Below are positions 36,241 to 44,277 of a stretch of 64,000 bases of DNA, one piece after another (position 1 is the stretch's first letter; each line of letters opens with the position of its first letter). The notes below the pieces were generated by a model. That model searched no databases, was not told the origin of the DNA, and saw only the letters and a program-made list of their open reading frames with translations. This DNA comes from Bacteroidales bacterium (GTDB lineage: Bacteria > Bacteroidota > Bacteroidia > Bacteroidales > UBA7960): NCBI GenBank assembly GCA_007118495.1, contig SKRM01000053.1, positions 1 through 64,000 of the forward strand. The letters are read 5' to 3'. Made by a program: the position numbers and the translations under genes.

Positions 36241-36943
36241 TTGGAGGAATTTCAAATTCAAACCATGAACTACGGGCCTCCTGGTTAATCAGAACATCTG
36301 AAAGCCTCATCCTGCTAACGATTGAGTCACCATCGGGCAGATAATTGAATTCGGTAATACTCAGTGGCAACCGTATATGTAAAAAATCTTCATATCCGGT
36401 ATAATATACCTTTCTCACCACATCTCCTTCAGCATTGTAGTAAGCTGAATACACCGGCACGAAATCCTGGTGTACAAGCTCTACTTTCGATATATGATGC
36501 CTGACTGATGACGGTGCTTCCCAAAAACTGATCACAAGGTCATCAGAAATTTCTGTAGAAGTTTGTCTGAATCCAAGCTCACGTAGCCCGAGGTCTCTGG
36601 TTTTTCCCTGAAGGAAAAAATACAGCATATGGTTCTCTGAGCTATACTCCTGACTTTGTGCGCGATACACAGTCTGCTCTGATTCATTATAGATGGATAT
36701 TTCTCCAAATCTATTTGTGACAGCCAGCTGTTCAACGGGTTCAATAAAGCGTGTAAGCAACTTGCCCTCAAGTGAAGAATAATAAATTTCTGCCTCAACC
36801 TTTGAAACCTTTCCTTGCTGCAGATGCTGTGTCACAAGCTTAAACATGATACGCTCCACACCAAATTCAGCAATCCCAAAAGTCATAGACAAAACGGGAA
36901 CCATCAACAATAAGACTATTGTTTTTCGTAAAAACATGGGCAT
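36221..36943 (-). CDS. LolA-like outer-membrane lipoprotein carrier family protein
   Basis: 240 residues. An N-terminal hydrophobic segment (LRKTIVLLLMVPVLSMTFGI) acts as signal peptide. The mature part carries SKVEAEIYYSSLEGKLLTRF, NRFGEISIYNESEQTVYRAQ and SSENHMLYFFLQGKTRDLGL, then a pattern of strands ending WFEFEIPPNARIIE, which resembles the open beta-sheet of LolA/LolB-like proteins. A role in moving lipids or lipoproteins through the periplasm is inferred from that resemblance. Its start overlaps the histidine kinase stop by one base (TAATG), and it overlaps the YidD-like gene, so translation is coupled. Confidence 0.68.
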   Translation of the reverse strand: MPMFLRKTIVLLLMVPVLSMTFGIAEFGVERIMFKLVTQHLQQGKVSKVEAEIYYSSLEGKLLTRFIEPVEQLAVTNRFGEISIYNESEQTVYRAQSQEYSSENHMLYFFLQGKTRDLGLRELGFRQTSTEISDDLVISFWEAPSSVRHHISKVELVHQDFVPVYSAYYNAEGDVVRKVYYTGYEDFLHIRLPLSITEFNYLPDGDSIVSRMRLSDVLINQEARSSWFEFEIPPNARIIE

Positions 36944-38475
36944 TACGATTTATTTAAAATAATCCTGAAAGTGGTTCCGGCATTAACTACCGAATGTTTA
37001 ACAAAAAGCTTTCCGCCATGGTAATTTTCAATGATGCGCTTACACAGCGACAGGCCCAGCCCCCAGCCACTTTTCTTACTTGTTATGCCGGGATTGAATA
37101 TCGCTTTTTGTCTTGAGGCTGGTATGCCTTTACCATCATCAGTAATGTCAATGTGAACCTGCCGGTCGGTTTCTTCAACCTTTAAATATATATTTCCGAC
37201 TCCCGCCATTGCATCAATGGCATTTTTAATGATATTCTCAATCACCCATCCAAAAAGATTTTCATTATGCGGAACAATCACGTCATTTTTTGGCATACTG
37301 ACATGTATAGCCACTTTTGAAGAAGTTCTTCGTCTCATGTAGCTTACCACCTCATTGATTGAATCATTGAGGTTAGCCGGAACCAGCCGCGGAGGTGATC
37401 CGATTTTTGAAAATCTTTCAGTGATGTCTTCAAGCCGTCTGATATCCTTGCTGATTTCTCCGATGGTTGATTCGTCAACTCCTTTCATTTTCAGCAACTC
37501 AACCCAGGCGATCAGTGAAGATAGCGGGGTACCCAACTGATGCGCCGTTTCTTTTGACATGCCAACCCAAACCTGGTTTTGCTCAGCATTGCGCGCCATG
37601 CTAAAAAGGATATAGGCTACCAAAAGGAATATACCAATGATGATAAACTGGGCCAATGGATAATACCTGAGTTGGGTCAGCAGAAATGAGTTGGTGTAGT
37701 AAACATAACATTGTCCATAATTGGGTAAAATGACCGACAGGTACCTGTTTTTTCCGGCCATTGACCCGATCAGGTCTAATGTCTCATTTTCGTCCTCAAA
37801 ATTAACACCGTCAATATTTCCATATGCTATGATCTGCTGCCCGGTGCTGTCAACGACAATAACCGGGACATTGGCCGAATTGATGACAATGTCTGACAAG
37901 AAAGTATCGATCAGATCTTCCATCACTTCACGCAGCTCCATGTAAACCTTTGAATCCTGGTGATAGATGTAGCGCCTGCCGCCGATAATAGGGAAGCTCA
38001 GGGGGGGGTATTGAGAGAAAAAGTCGGCCAGTTCTCCTGTTAAATGGGTATACCCTGCAAACCGTTCATCAAGGTTGCTGCTTGACTCAATCTCTCCATC
38101 TTCATCGGTCAATACAAGGGGTATGGTCGTATTACTTAATAGTATGCTTGTATATAAAGTAAGTGACTCCCTGTCAAGGTCGTTACGGCTTAGCATGCCA
38201 TATACCTGGGTAAGCAACTCCACCCTTTTCCTTTCTTCTTCCTGTATAACCGAAAACAATCGCTCACTGTCAAGCAAAAGTGTTTCCCTTTTCCTGATGG
38301 CATCTACCCAGAGTTCAACACGCTGTCTTTCATCACTGGCAATTTTTCTTACCAGAATGTCGGTATAATACAATGACGCCAGAATAATTACTGCTGCAAA
38401 GCCAAGCAGATAAAGCTTCCACCGCTGTTTGCGTGAATAAATTTCGAGACCGGTTATTTTTCTTAAAAAACCCAA
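36943..38475 (-). CDS. Membrane sensor histidine kinase without adjacent regulator
   Basis: 510 residues. Two membrane helices (about residues 20-42 and 275-298) flank a large periplasmic sensor region. The kinase H-box is KETAHQLGTPLSSLIAWVEL with the phosphorylated His near 314, followed by ENIIKNAIDAM (N box), DDGKGIPASRQKAIFNPG and the G-rich SGWGLGLSLCKRIIE. It senses an envelope signal and transfers phosphate to a response regulator, but none is encoded nearby. It is the first gene of the overlapping envelope operon, suggesting that it monitors the same process. Confidence 0.9.
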   Translation of the reverse strand: MGFLRKITGLEIYSRKQRWKLYLLGFAAVIILASLYYTDILVRKIASDERQRVELWVDAIRKRETLLLDSERLFSVIQEEERKRVELLTQVYGMLSRNDLDRESLTLYTSILLSNTTIPLVLTDEDGEIESSSNLDERFAGYTHLTGELADFFSQYPPLSFPIIGGRRYIYHQDSKVYMELREVMEDLIDTFLSDIVINSANVPVIVVDSTGQQIIAYGNIDGVNFEDENETLDLIGSMAGKNRYLSVILPNYGQCYVYYTNSFLLTQLRYYPLAQFIIIGIFLLVAYILFSMARNAEQNQVWVGMSKETAHQLGTPLSSLIAWVELLKMKGVDESTIGEISKDIRRLEDITERFSKIGSPPRLVPANLNDSINEVVSYMRRRTSSKVAIHVSMPKNDVIVPHNENLFGWVIENIIKNAIDAMAGVGNIYLKVEETDRQVHIDITDDGKGIPASRQKAIFNPGITSKKSGWGLGLSLCKRIIENYHGGKLFVKHSVVNAGTTFRIILNKS

Positions 38476-38604
38476 CAGATTTGCATTTAGAGACTGTTGA
38501 TCCCCATGGGATATTCAACGTCAAAAATATAATATTTAAACCATATCCTTGCTTTCAGCATGGCATAATTCATAATATAACGGAAAACAATGGCGTTAAT
38601 TACG

Positions 38605-38629
38605 CATGAAATAATTCATGTATCTTTGC
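38605..38629 (+). promoter_or_regulatory. Candidate -7 element and palindrome before the GH3 gene
   Basis: TATCTTTGC (38621-38629) matches TAnnTTTG and lies 26 bp before the ATG. Just upstream CATGAA-ATAA-TTCATG (38605-38620) is a 6-bp inverted repeat that could be a regulator site. No -33 box was found at 19 bp. Confidence 0.5.
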
Positions 38630-38654
38630 CACTGAAACCGAAAGAGCCACTATT

Positions 38655-40169
38655 ATGTCATTTGTCAATGCCGTTGCTTCCTGGTTTTTAAAAAAACGGA
38701 TATCCCAGATCCGCTTTTTCATGGAGCACCCCATCAAGGTGCAGGAAGAAACGTTGAAAGGTCTTATTGATCTTGCCAGTAACACTGAGTGGGGCAAGAA
38801 ACACCGGTATAAGAAAATGTCCGGTTATCATGATTTCAGCCAGCGGGTTCCTTTACAAGAGTATGAGGATGTAAAGCCTTTTATTGACAGGATGCTCAAA
38901 GGAGAGCAAAACATCCTTTGGCCAACCGACATTCAGTGGTTTGCCAAGTCATCGGGAACAACCAGCGACCGCAGCAAGTTTATTCCCATTTCAAATGAAA
39001 TCTTATCTGACTGCCACTATAAGGCTGGCAAAGATGTTCTGGCCATTTATTGCCATAACAATCCAGATTCAAGAATCTTTGACGGTAAAGGCCTGATAAT
39101 GGGTGGAAGTCACAAAGTCAGTGAATTTAACAACAAGGCATATTTTGGTGACCTGTCAGCTGTGTTGTTGCAAAATGCGCCCTTTTACGGAGAGTTTTTC
39201 AGGGTTCCTGAACTTTCTCTTGCATTGCTTGACAATTGGGAAGAAAAACTGGACAAAGTTGCGCATGCAACCTACACTGAAAACGTGACCAACATTAGTG
39301 GAGTTCCCTCCTGGAATCTGATTTTACTTAAACGTATTCTTGAGATTACCGGACGCAAAAATATTCTTGAGATCTGGCCAAATTTAGAATTGTTTATACA
39401 TGGAGGCGTGAGCTTTGCGCCTTACCAAAGTCAGTTTGAAAAGATCATCCCATCATCAGACATGCATTATCTTGAAACGTATAATGCATCTGAGGGTTTC
39501 TTTGGCATACAAGACCAGCCTGATGTCAAAGAAATGTTGTTAATGCTCGATTACGGCATATTTTATGAGTTTATTCCCATGGATGATCTGGGCGATCAGG
39601 AGCCAGAGGTTGTAACCCTTGCTGAAGTTGACACTGATACCAACTATGCCATGGTTATTACAACCAATGGTGGATTGTGGCGGTATAAGATCGGTGACAC
39701 CATAAGATTTACCAGCCTGTCTCCCTACAGAATAAAAATTTCAGGCAGGACCAGGAACTTTATCAACGCATTTGGTGAAGAAGTCATTGTTGATAACACT
39801 GATTCTGCCCTGCAGTCGGCCTGTAGCGAAACAGGAGCAATTCTCAGTGAATATACGGCTGCACCCATTTACCTTGACGACAACCAGTCAGCTGCACATG
39901 AATACATCATTGAGTTTGAAAAACCACCAACTGATATTGATTTGTTCGTTCGTTTACTCGACAAAGAGCTAAAAGCGCTTAATTCTGACTATGAAGCAAA
40001 ACGCAGTGCTGACCTGATGCTCAAAATGCCTAAGGTGACTGTTGCGCCACGTCAAACCTTTTTCAAATGGCTCAAGTCAAAAGGCAAAATAGGAGGTCAA
40101 AACAAGGTTCCCAGGCTTTACAACGACAGAAAATATGTGGATGAGATCCTAAAATTCATCAAATCTTAA
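38655..40169 (+). CDS. GH3-family acyl-adenylate-forming protein
   Basis: 504 residues of the GH3 auxin-responsive promoter family. The ATP/AMP-binding P-loop is KSSGTTSDRSKFIP (about residue 100), followed by ETYNASEGFFGIQDQ near 280 and the hinge region WRYKIGDTIRFTSLSPYRIK. In plants GH3 enzymes conjugate amino acids to acids through an adenylate; the bacterial members' substrates are unknown. It is cytosolic (no signal peptide). The next gene, a deoxynucleoside kinase, follows closely. Confidence 0.88.
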   Translation: MSFVNAVASWFLKKRISQIRFFMEHPIKVQEETLKGLIDLASNTEWGKKHRYKKMSGYHDFSQRVPLQEYEDVKPFIDRMLKGEQNILWPTDIQWFAKSSGTTSDRSKFIPISNEILSDCHYKAGKDVLAIYCHNNPDSRIFDGKGLIMGGSHKVSEFNNKAYFGDLSAVLLQNAPFYGEFFRVPELSLALLDNWEEKLDKVAHATYTENVTNISGVPSWNLILLKRILEITGRKNILEIWPNLELFIHGGVSFAPYQSQFEKIIPSSDMHYLETYNASEGFFGIQDQPDVKEMLLMLDYGIFYEFIPMDDLGDQEPEVVTLAEVDTDTNYAMVITTNGGLWRYKIGDTIRFTSLSPYRIKISGRTRNFINAFGEEVIVDNTDSALQSACSETGAILSEYTAAPIYLDDNQSAAHEYIIEFEKPPTDIDLFVRLLDKELKALNSDYEAKRSADLMLKMPKVTVAPRQTFFKWLKSKGKIGGQNKVPRLYNDRKYVDEILKFIKS

Positions 40170-40242
40170 TGCAAGGCCTTCTTTGGGTCTCATGGATCAA
40201 AAAGAAAATGTATTTTTGTTCCAGACCAACCCAATTTTGATC

Positions 40243-40857
40243 ATGCATATCGCTATCGCCGGAAATATAGGTTCAGGTAAAACAACCCTCGCCGGGCTCC
40301 TTTCAAAACACTATGGCTGGGAGGCCCACTATGAAGATGTGGACACCAATCCATATCTCAATAACTTTTATGAAGATATGCAACGCTGGTCGTTCAACCT
40401 GCAGATCTATTTCCTGAATAGCAGGTTCAGGCAGGTTGTTGATATCCGCAAAAAAAACATAAAAGTCATCCAAGACAGAACTATATATGAAGACGCCTAT
40501 ATTTTTGCTCCAAACCTGCATTCAATGGGGTTGATGTCTTCAAGAGACTTTAACAACTACAGCAGTTTGTTTGAGCTGATGAGCTCGTTTATTCAACCTC
40601 CCGACCTGCTGATATATCTCAAAGCAAGTGTCCCAACCCTTGTAAGTCAGATACAAAAAAGGGGCCGGGAATATGAAAATTCTATACGTCTTGATTACCT
40701 GAAGAAGCTCAATGAAAGATATGAGGAGTGGATTTCTGTTTATGACCTTGGAAAGCTGCTGGTTGTAAATGTGGACCATATAAAGTTCAGTGAAAGGCCA
40801 GAAGACCTTGGAGAGGTCATCCAGAAAATAGATGCCGAAATACACGGCTTATTTTAA
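40243..40857 (+). CDS. Deoxynucleoside kinase (dNK family)
   Basis: 204 residues from the ATG at 40243 (MHIAIAGNIGSGKTTLAGLL), the normal start for this family; the track start at 40183 is upstream of a -7-like TATTTTTG at 40211-40218. The P-loop is GNIGSGKTT, the DRS-like motif is QDRTIYEDAYIF, and the LID region is KRGREYENSIRLDYLKKLNE. It phosphorylates deoxynucleosides for salvage; which base is preferred (dA/dG or dC/dT) cannot be told. Confidence 0.88.
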   Translation: MHIAIAGNIGSGKTTLAGLLSKHYGWEAHYEDVDTNPYLNNFYEDMQRWSFNLQIYFLNSRFRQVVDIRKKNIKVIQDRTIYEDAYIFAPNLHSMGLMSSRDFNNYSSLFELMSSFIQPPDLLIYLKASVPTLVSQIQKRGREYENSIRLDYLKKLNERYEEWISVYDLGKLLVVNVDHIKFSERPEDLGEVIQKIDAEIHGLF

Positions 40858-40899
40858 TCGAGGGTTACGAAATCAAAGCACCATTTAGTACATAATCTC

Positions 40900-41658
40900 A
40901 TGCAGTGTATAGGAATTATTCCTGCCCGCTTTGCCTCTACAAGATTTCCAGGAAAACCCCTGGCGCTGATCGGCAATAAAACCATGATCAGAAGGGTTTA
41001 TGAGCAAGCCTCTCTCAGCAGTTTGCTATCTGAAGTGGTCGTTGCAACCGATGATGATCGCATCTATAAACATGTTGCTGAATTTGGGAAAGTGGTAATG
41101 ACAGGCCTGCATCACCAAAGCGGAACGGAGCGATGCAATGAGGCATTGGCTTTAATTAATCATGATAGAAGATACACACATGACGACTGTGTTATTAATA
41201 TCCAGGGAGATGAACCCTTTATCAATCCGTTTCAGATAGACAATCTCATAAACATTCTGGCCAATAGTGACAGGCAGATTGCAACCCTGGTAAAAAAACT
41301 GGAAAGCCCTGAGGATGTTGAAAACCCCCATGTGGTAAAGGTAGTATTTGATCATGCTGGGAAAGCACTCTACTTTAGCCGGGCACGCATCCCATTTTGC
41401 AGAGAAGACCAGAATAGCCATACATTTGATCATTGGCTATATTACAAACACATAGGTATCTACGGTTACCGGATCAGCATACTAGACAAGCTGGTTTCTT
41501 TACCTGCTGGCAAACTGGAACAAGCGGAATCACTTGAACAGCTCAGGTGGCTCGAACATGGTTTTCAAATCCATATAAGTGAAACAACATATGAAGGGAT
41601 TTCAATTGATACCCCTGACGACCTAAAAAAAATACCACCAATAGCTTTGGGACCATAA
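40900..41658 (+). CDS. kdsB: 3-deoxy-manno-octulosonate cytidylyltransferase (CMP-Kdo synthetase)
   Basis: 252 residues with the KdsB landmarks IIPARFASTRFPGKPL (residues 6-21), VATDDDRIYKHV, HQSGTERCNEAL, VINIQGDEPFINP and YYKHIGIYGYR. It activates Kdo with CTP for attachment to lipid A, which indicates a Gram-negative lipopolysaccharide envelope. It is cytosolic. A weak terminator follows. Confidence 0.95.
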   Translation: MQCIGIIPARFASTRFPGKPLALIGNKTMIRRVYEQASLSSLLSEVVVATDDDRIYKHVAEFGKVVMTGLHHQSGTERCNEALALINHDRRYTHDDCVINIQGDEPFINPFQIDNLINILANSDRQIATLVKKLESPEDVENPHVVKVVFDHAGKALYFSRARIPFCREDQNSHTFDHWLYYKHIGIYGYRISILDKLVSLPAGKLEQAESLEQLRWLEHGFQIHISETTYEGISIDTPDDLKKIPPIALGP

Positions 41659-41682
41659 AAACAGCTATAAATGCAATTAATG

Positions 41683-41704
41683 ACCATTTTATCATGGTTT
41701 TTTT
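41683..41704 (+). terminator. Weak intrinsic terminator after kdsB
   Basis: ACCAT (41683-41687), loop TTTATC and ATGGT (41694-41698) with a seven-T run including the last stem base. The 5-bp stem is A/T rich, so termination is probably partial. Confidence 0.45.
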
Positions 41705-41770
41705 ATAATTTAGTCTGTTGAAATGTTCTCTAACGCGCATTTACATCAAAATACTTAATTGCCGTTTATA

Positions 41771-42886
41771 ATGAAAATAGGAAAATACATCAGTGACCTG
41801 CTGTACACACACGAATCTGTTTTACTGCCTGGTTTTGGCACGTTTACCACAAAGTATGTACCGGCTAAATTCATTCCCGAAAAAAAAGTTGTGGAATCTC
41901 CCGCAAAAATTGCTGACTTTAATGCATCCATTCGTGACGGCGACAGCCCATTGACAGGATACATTGCTCAACAAGAAGGCATGACAGAAGAAGAGGTACA
42001 GGACTTTTTCCGTAAACTTGTCAAAGAGATTGATCATTCGCTTGAAGCAGGAAAAAAAGTAGAACTGGAAACTATTGGTGTTTTTCACATGGGGCCGGAT
42101 GGGTTGCTACATTTTGACCCTGACACCAATGTCAACTATCTGGATGAGGCCACTGGTATCCCTAAGATCAAAACACCCCCACCCAAGGCCACAAAAAAGG
42201 AAGAAGCAGCAGTTTTAAAAACCAGGAAAAAAGAAGAAGACGTGGCTCTGAAAGCCAGAAAAGAAGAAGCGGATGTTGAGGAAGAGAAGCATGTTCCCGA
42301 ACCCGTACATGATAATGCACCCCCGGAAGAATCATATCCTGAAACAAAAACCCAAAAACAGGAATCCATGAAAAACCCGTTTGCCAACACAACCCTGCCG
42401 CCTGCCTTAAAGTGGCTGGCTTATACAATCGTACCTCTGATTGTTATACTTATCATCCTCTTCCTGAACTTTAATTTCTTCTTCGGTACTGATGGCTTGT
42501 TCCGTAGCTCAGAGCAGCCGACAACCGTTCAAGTTCAGCCTGTGCAGCCTGTAACACCACCGGTTGCAGAAATACCTGAAGAACCTGAAGTTGCTGAACC
42601 AGTCCGGAAAGTCGAGCCTGACCCCTCTGTCACACCACCCAGACCTGAAGCAGGTAGAACCGTATATTACATTGTTGTAGGAAGCTTTCAGGAGCAGGCC
42701 AAGGCAGAGGATTTTGCCTACCAACTCAGAGCAGATGGTGCCAGCCTTGCAAGTGTATTCATGCAAACCCCTTCTGCATTTCACCGGGTGTGCTATGGAT
42801 ATTACTACGATCTGTCTGAAGCTGAATCTGTAAAAGCCAATTTACCAGATAATCTCAGAGAAATTGCCTGGATACTTCATCGTTAA
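41771..42886 (+). CDS. HU-like/SPOR-domain membrane protein
   Basis: 371 residues from the ATG at 41771 (MKIGKYISDLLYTHESVLLP); the track start at 41759 is a TTG. Residues 1-130 form the Bacteroidota HU-CCDC81-like tandem (PGFGTFTTKYVPAKFIPEKK). A charged linker with KKEE/RKEE repeats follows, then one membrane helix (LAYTIVPLIVILIILFLNF, about 215-235), a proline-rich stretch and a C-terminal SPOR domain (TVYYIVVGSFQEQAKAEDFA). SPOR binds denuded septal peptidoglycan, so it may link DNA or cytoplasmic factors to the division site; that role is inferred. Confidence 0.85.
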   Translation: MKIGKYISDLLYTHESVLLPGFGTFTTKYVPAKFIPEKKVVESPAKIADFNASIRDGDSPLTGYIAQQEGMTEEEVQDFFRKLVKEIDHSLEAGKKVELETIGVFHMGPDGLLHFDPDTNVNYLDEATGIPKIKTPPPKATKKEEAAVLKTRKKEEDVALKARKEEADVEEEKHVPEPVHDNAPPEESYPETKTQKQESMKNPFANTTLPPALKWLAYTIVPLIVILIILFLNFNFFFGTDGLFRSSEQPTTVQVQPVQPVTPPVAEIPEEPEVAEPVRKVEPDPSVTPPRPEAGRTVYYIVVGSFQEQAKAEDFAYQLRADGASLASVFMQTPSAFHRVCYGYYYDLSEAESVKANLPDNLREIAWILHR

Positions 42887-42914
42887 TTGACCATCTAAAT
42901 TCGCAGGCTTTATT

Positions 42915-43601
42915 GTGGCAAAAACCAAGCTTAAAAAGTTCGCGGAGATCAATAGTTTTTCAAACGTAATACAACCACCCTCTCCTTTTGACCTGACCCA
43001 TTTCGAACTCAGGGGAAAGTGGAATGAATCGTTTTTTGGAAACACCTCTCCCATCGTACTCGAAATTGGTTGTGGCAAGGGTGAATACACCATCGGCCTT
43101 GCAAGGGCTTATCCGAAGGTAAATTTCATCGGCATAGACATAAAAGGTGACAGGATATGGAATGGTGCCAGACAGGCCCTGGACGAAGGCCTTCAAAATG
43201 TTGCCTTTTTAAGAATTCAGGCTGAGAGTATTGCAAACTATTTTGATCAGAATGAAGTTGATGGCATCTGGCTTACTTTTCCTGATCCACAGCCAAGGAA
43301 AACCAGACAAAGAAAAAGGCTTTCTTCGCCGACTTTTCTTCATCGTTATAGTTTGATCCTTAAACCAGGTGCTCCCATACACCTGAAAACTGACAATGCC
43401 GACTTGTTTGCTTACACTCTTGATGTCATTAATCAGGAGAAACACACACTCATTACCGCCATCCATGACTTGTACGGAAAAAAAGTGGTGAACGAGACCA
43501 TGACCAGAGACATACAAACGTATTACGAAAAAAAATACCTGGAACAGGGCTTGCCTATTCATTATCTAAAATTTTGCCTGCATGAGCCGGGAAAATCCTG
43601 A
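42915..43601 (+). CDS. trmB: tRNA (guanine46-N7)-methyltransferase
   Basis: 228 residues beginning at a GTG (42915), giving MAKTKLKKFAEINSFSNV, the usual family start; no ATG is available nearby. The SAM site is LEIGCGKGEYTIGLA, followed by NFIGIDIKGDR, the catalytic WLTFPDPQPRK and HLKTDNADLFAYT. It makes m7G46 in the variable loop of tRNAs. Its last 20 bp overlap the alkyltransferase-like gene. Confidence 0.94.
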   Translation: MAKTKLKKFAEINSFSNVIQPPSPFDLTHFELRGKWNESFFGNTSPIVLEIGCGKGEYTIGLARAYPKVNFIGIDIKGDRIWNGARQALDEGLQNVAFLRIQAESIANYFDQNEVDGIWLTFPDPQPRKTRQRKRLSSPTFLHRYSLILKPGAPIHLKTDNADLFAYTLDVINQEKHTLITAIHDLYGKKVVNETMTRDIQTYYEKKYLEQGLPIHYLKFCLHEPGKS

Positions 43602-43935
43602 AGACAAAACATTCTTTCACAAAGTGTATGAAGTGGTCAGAGAAATCCCCCGCGGGCGGGTTACCTCATACGGAGCCATTGCCAAATACCTGGGAAGTAA
43701 AGGCAGCAGCAGGTTGGTCGGCTGGGCAATGAACCATTGCCATGCATATGACCCATCCATACCTGCCCACAGGGTGGTTAACCGACTTGGTGTGCTTACC
43801 GGAAAACATTATTTTGGCGGTACGGATATCATGCAGCAATTGCTTGAAAATGAAGGCATAAGCATAGTTGACGATAAGGTTGTAAATTTCAGGGAATTGT
43901 TTTGGGACCCTGTGCACAATTTGCCCCGCCCCTGA
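43582..43935 (+). CDS. Alkyltransferase-like protein (MGMT family without catalytic Cys)
   Basis: 117 residues of the DNA-binding domain of MGMT/Ogt: FFHKVYEVVREIPRGRVTSYGAIAKYLG, then SSRLVGWAMNHC. The active-site motif PCHRV is PAHRV (about residue 56), so it cannot accept an alkyl group. This is the alkyltransferase-like (ATL) class, which binds O6-alkylguanine and hands it to nucleotide excision repair. Starts 20 bp before the trmB stop, so translation is likely coupled. Confidence 0.88.
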   Translation: MSRENPEDKTFFHKVYEVVREIPRGRVTSYGAIAKYLGSKGSSRLVGWAMNHCHAYDPSIPAHRVVNRLGVLTGKHYFGGTDIMQQLLENEGISIVDDKVVNFRELFWDPVHNLPRP

Positions 43936-44034
43936 ATAAGTCATGGTATTTTTTTATGAAAAAAAAATCATGTATATTCGCAGCGCTATTTATACAAAAA
44001 CCAAATTAAAATAACCAACATAAAAAATTTGCAT

Positions 44035-44277
44035 ATGTCACAGAATTTGGAAATAATCAAAAAAGTTGAGAACGTAATTGATCAGATCAGGCCCTACCTT
44101 GAAGCGGATGGTGGAAATATCCGCTTTGTAAATCTAACTGATGATTTTGTGGTAAATGTTGAACTTCTTGGAGCCTGCGGTTCATGCCCAATGAGTCAGA
44201 TGACACTGAAGAATGGTGTGGAACAGGCCATGAAAAAAGCCATCCCAGAGATCAAAGCCGTAGAAGCCATTAATTAG
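44035..44277 (+). CDS. NifU C-terminal-domain Fe-S protein
   Basis: 80 residues from the ATG at 44035; the track start at 44029 is a TTG. The NifU-C core reads VIDQIRPYLEADGGNIRFVN and VELLGACGSCPMSQMTLKNG, with the CxxC pair (Cys-Gly-Ser-Cys) that holds a transient 4Fe-4S cluster. It is a stand-alone carrier of the Nfu type. Overlaps the convergent nadE gene by 4 bp. Confidence 0.92.
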   Translation: MSQNLEIIKKVENVIDQIRPYLEADGGNIRFVNLTDDFVVNVELLGACGSCPMSQMTLKNGVEQAMKKAIPEIKAVEAIN

